Assembly: GCA_963678675.1 (NCBI GenBank)
Contig: OY783194.1
Span: forward strand, 11,500,607-11,564,606
Length of the DNA: 64,000 nucleotides
Reading direction: 5' to 3'
Origin: Xiphydria camelus
Lineage: Eukaryota > Arthropoda > Insecta > Hymenoptera > Xiphydriidae
The position numbers were made by a program, and so were the translations under genes. The first letter of the stretch is position 1. The number at the start of each line of letters is the position of its first letter. Positions 56,945 to 64,000 of the stretch are shown in pieces. The notes under the pieces were generated by a model, which saw only the letters and a list, made by a program, of their open reading frames with translations, was not told the DNA's origin and made no database searches.

Positions 56945-57540
56945 GCTAGCTCTCCTACTACAATTAGTTTCTCCAATTGCTTGAGCCAATGATCTAATGT
57001 TTGTATGAAAATCATGGTATATGGGAGGAATACGTTCCAGTAGCTCAATAAGATTTTTCTTTTTTTTTATCATTTATGATATTGCCAGTAGGATACAACA
57101 ACGGGAGTTTATTTTCCTGTGAAGTTGATTTCCTTTTACTTATGTCAACTATGTCAAAACAGAGATCTTCTCTATTTGAATATTTATATTGAATCGTATA
57201 TAAGGTGATTCTTTTCTGAACCGTAACCATTGGATTTTAAGCCACTCTACCTTGGTTCTGGCATCCGAAATTTTTCTGTTGGTTATGTTACGTTCAAGTA
57301 CTTTAGTGGAAATAAAATCTGATCTTTTCATTTCTATGACCGTAAAGGGATTTTTCTTCCTAGCATTTATGATTACCGCTTGCCCTTCTTTAGGTATAAA
57401 AATATGAGGATGAAATTTTTTTTCTTTTTCTATTAATCCGAAATCTTTATCGCAAGGTAAGTATTAATGACCACTAACTAAAAAAATGTGTGGTCTATCT
57501 CTACCACGTTAAAATTTGGAGATGCAATGATGTAGTTGCA
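56945..57540 (-). pseudogene. C-terminal part of a Sola-like transposase
   Basis: On the minus strand: HIFLVSGH, a stop, YLPCDKDFGLIEKEKKFHP, IFIPKEGQAVIINARKKNPF, MKRSDFISTKVLERNIT, VEWLKIQWLRFRKESPY, and after a frameshift FDIVDISKRK, ENKLPLLYPTGNIINDKKK and ELLERIPPIYHDFHTNI. The SGH-YLPCDKDFG-IE motif equals SGHSFLPCDRDFSQIE of the 3.5-5.7 kb gene, so this is the same superfamily but a different lineage. It is probably the coding half of the element whose copy forms the adjacent palindrome. Confidence 0.78.
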
Positions 57541-57560
57541 TAACAATGATAGCTTTATGA

Positions 57561-57577
57561 GGGGGGGGGGGGGGGGG
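57561..57577. repeat. Run of 17 G
   Basis: A homopolymer between two transposon relics. It may be an assembly or base-calling weak point. Confidence 0.85.
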
Positions 57578-57619
57578 CAACAATAATCGGAATTCCTCTA
57601 TAAAAAATATGTACTTTAT

Positions 57620-58160
57620 TTTTTTTCAAATATAATTTTAATCTCCTTCAAAGTACTCTCCATTAGCGCTAATGCACTTGTCCAAACGTTCATTCCATTG
57701 TTGGAAGCACCTTTTAAATTCATCCTCTTTGATACCTGCTAGCGCCGTCGTGACATTCAGTTTTACTTCGTTGACTTCCATTGACTTGACTGCTGTTTAC
57801 TTTCTGGATCGTACCCATAGCACCATGACTAATCATCTGTAATGATTTTGTTGAAAAAATTATTTAGATCGTCTTCGAATGCGGCCTTCATTTGACGACA
57901 GGCTTGAACGCGATAATCCTTTTGATCCATGGTGAGAAGTTTTGGCACACATTTTGCTGACTTTTCGCATTCCTAAATCAACACTCAAAATACGCCGAAT
58001 TGAGCTCCAGGACAACCCGAATAAGTATTCGAGTTGGTTGATTGTCCTGCGTCGATTTTCATTAATGGGATTACGGATTTTGGCAATGTTATCCTCAGTT
58101 CGAGGAGTTGAAGGACGACCGGACTCTGGACGATTCCAATAAAATTCCGTCACCTAAAGC
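57620..58160 (-). pseudogene. Mariner transposase relic with internal deletion
   Basis: On the minus strand: RPESGRPSTPRTEDNIAKIR, NENRRRTINQLEYLFGLSWS and SIRRILSVDLGMRKVSKMCA, then a degenerate linker with DYRVQACRQM, an altered ITDD-stop-SWCYGYDPESKQQSSQWK (catalytic region), a jump, and the C-terminus KCISANGEYFEGD. The arrangement is that of a mariner of the same broad HTH type as the 1222-1926 copy but a different lineage. The stop after ITDD and the missing central third make it inactive. Confidence 0.85.
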
Positions 58161-59590
58161 GAATTTATCAGAATTGTCGCTAGACGTATAACGTTGAGAA
58201 GAATCGAAGCAGCGAAAATGAAACATTCATTTATAAATTTACAAAAAGAAATAAAAAAGTTTATTAACTTTCTATTTAATTGATTACATTCAGTAAAATT
58301 ACATTGAATGTCTATACGAGAATAATAGAGGCTTTGGTAATGACTTAGGAAATTTGCAGGTAGGTATGTAGTTTCGAATGCATGTTTACACGCGCGCAGA
58401 CGCGCATCTGCATCTAGTAGCGTAATCGATTCGCTTGGTATTAATTGAAGAAAAGATTTAAGATATATATCTTATAATAATAAAACCCTTGCGAACTGAA
58501 CAAGGATGGGTGGTGGGAGATAAGTGAGGTGAGCGGGTATCTTAAGGAGTGAGGCATGGAGGGATCGGAATCCAAATGACTATGGCCCAAAGACCTTTTT
58601 TGAAAAGGGTCCTCTAAAGCAATTGTTGGGATCTGATTATAGCATCTTCGATGTATCTGTAATTCTGTATATTTGTATGCATTTGAATGAATTTCAATTC
58701 AAAGTTCATGACTATTACGAAGCAATTGGTGATACGAAGCAATATTGGCCGAAGTCGACTAGAAATGTATAATTTACTTACGAAATATGGTCCGACAGCA
58801 ATGACCCCTTGACAGCAAGCGTAACTTTCACAAACCTTAGATTTGTGGGGTTGCTTCTGCGAATTCAGACTTCTTTTCGCTCGTTACGATACTTGATACA
58901 ATCCAGTCTTTACATTATATCACTCTCAATAAATGTAATATTTTTTATGTTTATGCACAAAATGATACGATAGAAATACAGTCGATGAGGGTTGTTCCTT
59001 TATTTTCGTTTATCCAGTTTTTATATTACAACAATCTTAATAAATGTATAAATGTATTATTTTCAATGTTTGAGCACAAGATGATACGATAGAAATATAA
59101 GTGTAAATAAACTAGTTGGACGAATTTAAGGGTCCGCAAATTCGCTGGTTGTCTTTAATTTTTTTTATATATCGCGACTTTCCAAAAACTAGTGATGCCG
59201 TAGAGTGGGGTTACTTTGCTCCACTTTTAATGTGAATGAAACAAAATGCTGTATAAAAATGTGTTTGAACTAGCTACAATTCTACAATTTCTAAATATGG
59301 TAATGTCAGGTTCATATAGTAACTTTTTGGAATGTTTTATCACGAAAAGTCTCTCCAGGATATATATATATATTTTTTAATTATAAGGGGCGCAAACCAT
59401 ACCAATGGATGGGGCAACTTTGCGCCACCTAATAAAACTGGCTGTGACACAGGATAAATTTATCTACGGAGCAATGTAACACCTCCGGTAAGAAGACATT
59501 ACTCCATTTTATGTATTAAGTAGAAAAAATAACATTTTTTGCTGCATTTTGATTCAAAAACGAGGAAAATCAAAAATAAAACTTGCAGGA
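58161..59590. other. No gene; a duplicated ~80-bp segment at 58896-59102
   Basis: TCCAGTYTTTAYATTAYA followed by CAATAAATGTA and AATGATACGATAGAAATA-type sequence occurs twice, at about 58902-58980 and 59018-59098. A GTGGGGTTACTTTGCTCCAC-like motif near 59196 has a relative (TGGGGCAACTTTGCGCCACC) near 59410. Confidence 0.6.
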
Positions 59591-59628
59591 GGGGTAATAC
59601 GCACAGAGCACGGATAAACTATATCTAG

Positions 59629-60215
59629 AGTTTATTCGTGATATGGGAATACAGGTGGTAATGGTGTGAGTGTGTATATGCGATAGGAGATCCCAGGAGG
59701 GATTGAACTCGGAGAAGCGTTGGAGGTGCTGCCGGTCGGGCTGCTCGTAGGCGATGCGGGAGCGTTGTCCTCAGGAATGGCTGCGTCGGTCCTGGCGTGC
59801 CGGGTGCTGCTCGTGTCCTGGATATCGTCGCAGGGCCGTGAGCGGAGGAGCCTCGTCCACGTGGTAGTTCGCCGGTTAGGCGAAGCGACGTGAAAACGTC
59901 GGTCGTCGGGCCACGAGGTCGCTAGGGTGTTTACGAATGACGCTTCCCTAACGACGTTCGGGCTAAGAGCGTCGGTAGACTGAGAGCGGTAGTGGTGTTC
60001 ATGAATGACGCTTCCACTATCGCTGCTCGTGTCAAATAGCGAGGTCGTTCGAGTGCTAGGGTGTTCACGGATGACGCTTCCACTAGCGGTGTTCGACTGA
60101 GACTCGAGTGGCAGTGCTGTTCATAAATGACGCTTCCACTACAACTCGGTTCGGTCTGGCGTTCGACTGAGACTTGAGCGGCAGTTGTATCCACGAATGA
60201 TGCTTCCACTGCCGA
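59629..60215 (-). repeat. GC-rich tandem repeat with an open minus-strand frame
   Basis: Five ~60-75-bp units each contain GAATGACGCTTCC or a variant (about 59936, 60003, 60070, 60124 and 60197). On the minus strand each unit reads VEASFxNT or VEASSVNT. After one frameshift the frame continues EASFVNTLATSWPDDRRF to a Pro/Ser/Thr-rich end (about 59640) and a stop. It looks like the tail of a repeat-derived protein, perhaps retrotransposon-encoded, but I recognise no domain. Confidence 0.45.
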
Positions 60216-60334
60216 GACTCGTATTGCAACAAAAATTATGTGTAATAAAAATAGAACGCCATTTCCCGTCCGAAGAAATATTTCATTTTTAAAAATTACC
60301 TATTCATATACAATGTAGGTGACAAGTATTCTTT

Positions 60335-61620
60335 TCACCTCTTACAAAAAATTACCCTAACAAAAATTGCACGCCGTGTTTGAACCCTCCTCTCCCTTTC
60401 TCTCTCAAGTATTTCATCTAAAAAAGTACTGATATCAAAATGTAGTGCCAAGTACCTACCTATCAAGTGTTTGCAGGGTGGACGACATAGGTAACAAAAG
60501 TTATCGAGAAGAAAGTAACTACACCAGAACAGGGACACCAATGTTAAAAGAAAATGGTTCTTGGCGGGCCTGTGCCTTAAGAAATTTTTATCTTTCAGAG
60601 ATGCGTAATGAATAAATGTTGGCGAAAAAACGTCATATCCTATATGAACCTTCTGTGCGAAAAGCGAGTTCCAGAATTTAATATATCATAACTCTATATT
60701 TCATCGCAACTATTTTTCAGAACAGTTTTAATTATTCACCAATAGCAACAACATAAAGTCTTTTTGAGCATACTCCTATGTACATCATCCTTGTTCTTGC
60801 TTTATATAGAACTGCACGAGGTAATTCGCTCAGGAGGTTCGTGAGAGGTAAATTAAATTTTATCAATGTTTATCTTGTCGATAAATGGCAAGATTATAAT
60901 TATCGGCGGAATAATTGTTGGCCAGCTTGATGATCAGTTAATCACTACTTATCCCATCACGTAATAACCTTTTTGCAATTTGCCGACGAGACGAGTATTG
61001 GCAAAATTGTTAGTATAAAAATATATTCTATACGAACTTCTTGAATGGAACGCCCTATGTAACATAGATAATATAAGTGTCAGAATTAATATCCATCAAA
61101 TAGGAAACATAACACATAATAGGGTAAATGAATTAAAATGTCCGCTCTCTTTCGTGCAGTGTAATTGGAGGATTTGTTAGCATGCTTGACATTTCTAACT
61201 ACAGAGCACAGGCTTGTTATCTTCTGTATCTTCCAACTATTAGAATCATAATGTAATAATACGCAATATTATAATAATCGAATGCTAAATATATTCACCA
61301 ATTTGTTCAGGGACGGGCCCGCCAAGTACTATTTTGAACATTGGTGGCCTATTTTGGTATAGTCATTTTTTATTTCGATGTCAATCACTTTTGTTAGGTT
61401 TGATTATACTGAGCGGTTTGCAGGATAGGCTACAGAAGATGTTTGAAGGATTAGTCGAAGTTCTCACGCGCCCTTATGCATCTCTTATATCACCCACCCT
61501 GAAAAATACTTGGTACAGGTACCTGGCACTACATTTGGATATCAAATTTTTTTGGAGAGAGGCAAAACAAGGCGTGCAACTTTTGTTGGGGTTTTCCTAA
61601 ATAAAATTTTTAGTGGGTTA
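60335..61620. repeat. Imperfect palindrome, ~240-300-bp arms, ~730-bp loop
   Basis: The left arm (60340-60575: AACAAAAATTGCACGCCGTG, ATATCAAAATGTAGTGCCA, TTCTTGGCGGGCC) is mirrored at 61312-61610. The loop is AT-rich and non-coding. Arms have diverged more than in the other palindromes here. Confidence 0.8.
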
Positions 61621-62143
61621 TTTTTTAGATGGCTACAATACCTTTAACTCTAGAAATCCATTTATTTTTTTATAGCATTAGCATTTTTCATCCAGATATA
61701 TATATAGAGTGTAAAAAAACTTCCTACGGGAATGGGCGTGACTTTCCCCGGACGAACTTAATCGATGGCAGGCTTCCGAGTCCGGCTGTGAACGAGCTCT
61801 CCTTCCTCTACCTCGTATTAGAGCATCATCTCCTCGTAAGCTCCCGAGTAGAAAATTGTTAGGGATGGTCTTGCAGAATTAAAAGCCCCACTAGGACAAA
61901 ACTAGAGTTTCCATAAAGAGGATTTCTCGAGGTGTTTTAATTTCTAAAATATTAAGCGCTCTTTTGAGACCAACTTATCAGTATTTCACTAGAATTTGAT
62001 GGGGATTTCTCTTTGATAAGACAATAAAAGCTCTGTTGTGTCTATTAAGAAAATTAATACGAGTGCCAATGCTTACGAAGTATTATTTACTATAATTAAA
62101 GCGTATTTCTCTCTCTTCACCATAATATCTTTTAGAGGACATA
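61621..62143. other. No gene seen
   Basis: No recognisable feature. Confidence 0.5.
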
Positions 62144-62191
62144 TCTATATATATAAAAATGAATGTTTGTCTGTCTGTCTGTCTGTCTCTT

Positions 62192-62690
62192 ATGCCTTCC
62201 TAAACCGTTCATCCGATTGCGATGAAATTTTGGGAAATGGTTGGACGCATGCCCGCGATGGTTTCTGAGTTGGTAAATCTTATACAGGGTGTTCAAAAAG
62301 TCCCGGTACGGCCGATTATCTCAGCGGGAAAACATTTTAGAGAAAAATGTTTAATACAAAACTTTAAGGATTTTCCCTTGGCTACCCAGTGGTCGTATTG
62401 GATTTGACCTTGACCGTGACCTTTAAAGTAATATCAAATGCCTTCCTAAACCGTTCATCCTATTGCGATGAAACTTTGGGGAATGGTTGGACGCATGCCC
62501 GCGAAGGTTTCTGAGTTAGTAAATCTTATATAGGGTGTTCAAAAAGTACCGGTACTGATGATTATTATGCCTTCCTAAACCGTTCATCCGATTGCGATGA
62601 AACTGAGGAATGGTTGGACGCATGCCCGCGAAGGTTTCTGAGTTAGTAAATCTTATAAAGGGTGTTCAAAAAGTCCAGGCACAGCTGATT
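62192..62690. repeat. Three direct copies of a Helitron 5' segment
   Basis: CCTTCCTAAACCGTTCATCC begins copies at about 62193, 62442 and 62570. Each continues through GGTTGGACGCATGCCCGCGA to GGGTGTTCAAAAAGT. The spacing is about 249 then 128 bp because the middle copy lacks the following GATTATCTCAGCGGGAAA block. Confidence 0.9.
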
Positions 62691-63065
62691 ATCTCAGCGG
62701 GAAATCATTTTAGAGAAAAACGTTTAATATAAAACTTTTATGATTTTTCCCTGGCTACCCAATGGTCATATTGGATTTGACATTGACAATGACCTTCTAG
62801 GTAAAATTGATTTTTTAAAATCCGAACCTCTATTTTATATACTGGAAATGAAAAGAGCGGGAAATTTCACGTTCAAATATGTCCTTGACCATTATTTCCA
62901 TGTGACCTTTATGGTCAGCGGAGGTCAAATTGAGGTCAAGTACAGTTCGGATCCGTACCATGAAAGCTATGAGCCCTATACAAATTCTTTTTGATAGTAG
63001 GATTTAGGATTTTTTAGTGGCTGTACAATGGTGATATTGTATTTAACCTTGACCATGACCTTCAT

Positions 63066-63449
63066 TTGGGATCTCTTACATCTGACATAATATTCCAATT
63101 CAGTTACACAAAAAATCCCTTAGTGCCAACCAAATTTAATCGAGGTAACAATCATCACTGGCAAATCCAAAGGCGAAGACGTCCTCATTCACGCATACCT
63201 ATGATTTCCAATGATTTAACATTCGAATTCAAGCGGCTCCAGTTCCCTTTGCGTCTTGCTTTTACTATTACCATCAACAAAGCACAAGGTCAATCGTTGA
63301 CTATTGCTGGCTTAAATTTGGAAAATTCATGTTTTTCACATGGCCAATTGTATGTGGCTTGCTCCAGAGTTGGCACACCAAAAAATTTACACGTTTTTAC
63401 TCCAAATAAAAAAATAAAAAACATTGTCTATCCGCTGGCCTTAAGATAA
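63066..63449 (+). pseudogene. Helitron helicase, C-terminal fragment
   Basis: The second half is a clear Pif1-family C-terminus: RLQFPLRLAFTITINKAQGQ, SLTIAGLNLENSCFSHGQL, YVACSRVGTPKNLHVF and NIVYPLALR with a stop. These are motifs V and VI of the RepHel helicase. The first half (to about residue 55) does not align and the Met is incidental. The ATPase Walker motifs and the Rep domain are absent, so only a remnant of the protein remains, in the normal position just before the 3' hairpin. Confidence 0.9.
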
Positions 63450-63609
63450 ATTAAAAAAGGAATATACTTTCCAATTTAAATTAAATACATGTTATTTTTA
63501 GCGTAGCATGGCTCCCTACCTATGAGTACAGATATCTGCTAAAAATTCATTAAATGACGACCAAAATCAATCCACAATCTACCCGTGCGAAGCCGGGACG
63601 GGCTGCTAG

Positions 63610-64000
63610 TTCCTTATAAATTTAGACCTCTCTCATTTCTCTGTTAGATTCAATGTTTATTTCTATTTTTTGCAATGATGACCTTCAAAAACCACTACCA
63701 TACAGGGTGTCTCAGGTTTTAATCGGAAAAATTTAACAGACGATAGAACTCACAAACATAATAATAAAAGTTCATTTGAATTTGTATGTTTTTAAGCTTT
63801 TTTTTTAAGATACAAGGTGTTAAAGTTAATAAAGAAGACATTTCTTTTCATATATCTCAAAAACTACTGGGCCGATTTCGATTAGACTTGGCTACTTATT
63901 AGTAGGTAGTAAGAAATGTACATAATTCGATGTAATTAGATTTAATTTAATTATTCCAGGGGCGACGCTGGGACATTCTAACTAGAAAATTTAAAGAAAA
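63610..64000. other. No gene; start of another TACAGGGTGT repeat at about 63701
   Basis: ACAGGGTGTCTCAGGTTTTA resembles the outer end of the MITE at 56162, but its partner lies beyond the window. Confidence 0.5.

Larger units (their letters stand above)
54190..56990. repeat. Large palindrome built on Sola-like sequence, interrupted twice
   Basis: From GAGCTAGCAACCAAATCGAC (about 54215) the left arm runs to 54909 and resumes at 55629 to about 55665. The right arm runs from about 55850 to 56990. The loop (about 55665-55850) holds a transposase fragment. The TTAA insertion at 54910-55628 is in the left arm only and the TA insertion at 56162-56532 in the right arm only. Uninterrupted, it would be about 1.7 kb. 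Confidence 0.88.
62144..63609 (+). mobile_element. Helitron with both ends, internally reduced, 1.47 kb
   Basis: The 5' end reads TCTATATATATAAAAATGAA followed by (TGTC)n. The 3' end is a GC hairpin (CCCGTGCGAAGCCGGG at 63582-63597) followed by ACGGGCTGCTAG. Flanking bases are A on the left and T on the right, the Helitron insertion site. A piece of the Pif1-like helicase is retained near the 3' end; the Rep nuclease domain is missing. Confidence 0.92.

Overview
This window looks like gene-poor, AT-rich chromatin from an insect nuclear genome, most likely hymenopteran. I infer this from the mix of mariner, piggyBac-like, Harbinger, Helitron and APE-type LINE sequences, from spliced insect-style transposase genes, and from the absence of any bacterial operon or tRNA/rRNA gene. 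No ordinary host housekeeping gene could be recognised. Almost everything that can be read is a transposable element, a relic of one, or an inverted or tandem repeat.

Layout. 1-9.6 kb: a palindromic repeat with tRNA-like heads, a deleted mariner with perfect ends (1222-1926), a Sola-like transposon with a spliced transposase gene (3001-5841), several short MITEs, and a second decayed mariner (8314-9415). 9.6-17.5 kb: piggyBac-type TTAA MITEs, a 600-bp palindrome, a minisatellite, two unrecognised reading frames and a TTAA element. 17.6-26.1 kb: a three-level nest. A TTAA element (17586-26081) has its transposase gene split by a second element with CACAGTGGGACG ends and a GATCG target duplication (18313-25519). 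That second element carries a CR1/Jockey-like LINE on the minus strand. 26-34 kb: a LINE with a 14-bp target duplication (28281-33328), itself hit by a 275-bp MITE, lying between inverted copies of a short coding-like segment. 35.6-38.1 kb: a likely long LTR containing a 68-bp minisatellite. 39.2-44.1 kb: a convergent pair, a six-exon Myb/SANT-like gene and a HARBI1-like transposase gene, which together form the two-gene set of a PIF/Harbinger transposon. This is the best-preserved coding unit here. 45.2-49.4 kb: a palindrome holding a four-level nest. 49.6-57.5 kb: TA and TTAA elements and a second large palindrome built from Sola-like sequence. 57.6-64 kb: a mariner relic, two repeat blocks and a Helitron with recognisable 5' and 3' ends.

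The main result is that the insertion history can be read from this single molecule. For at least four insertions (at 16326, 47055, 54910 and 56162, plus 46521) the uninterrupted target survives in a paralogous copy or in the opposite arm of a palindrome, which fixes element ends and TTAA or TA target duplications. A further insertion (18313-25519) is fixed because removing it with one GATCG copy restores an open reading frame. The 18313-25519 element is the best candidate for a poorly described transposon group: 5-bp target duplication, inverted ~120-bp tandem arrays near both ends, and a transposase-like protein I cannot place in a named superfamily.

Coordinates come from reading by eye. 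Repeat-arm ends are good to a few bases where target duplications are given and otherwise to tens of bases.
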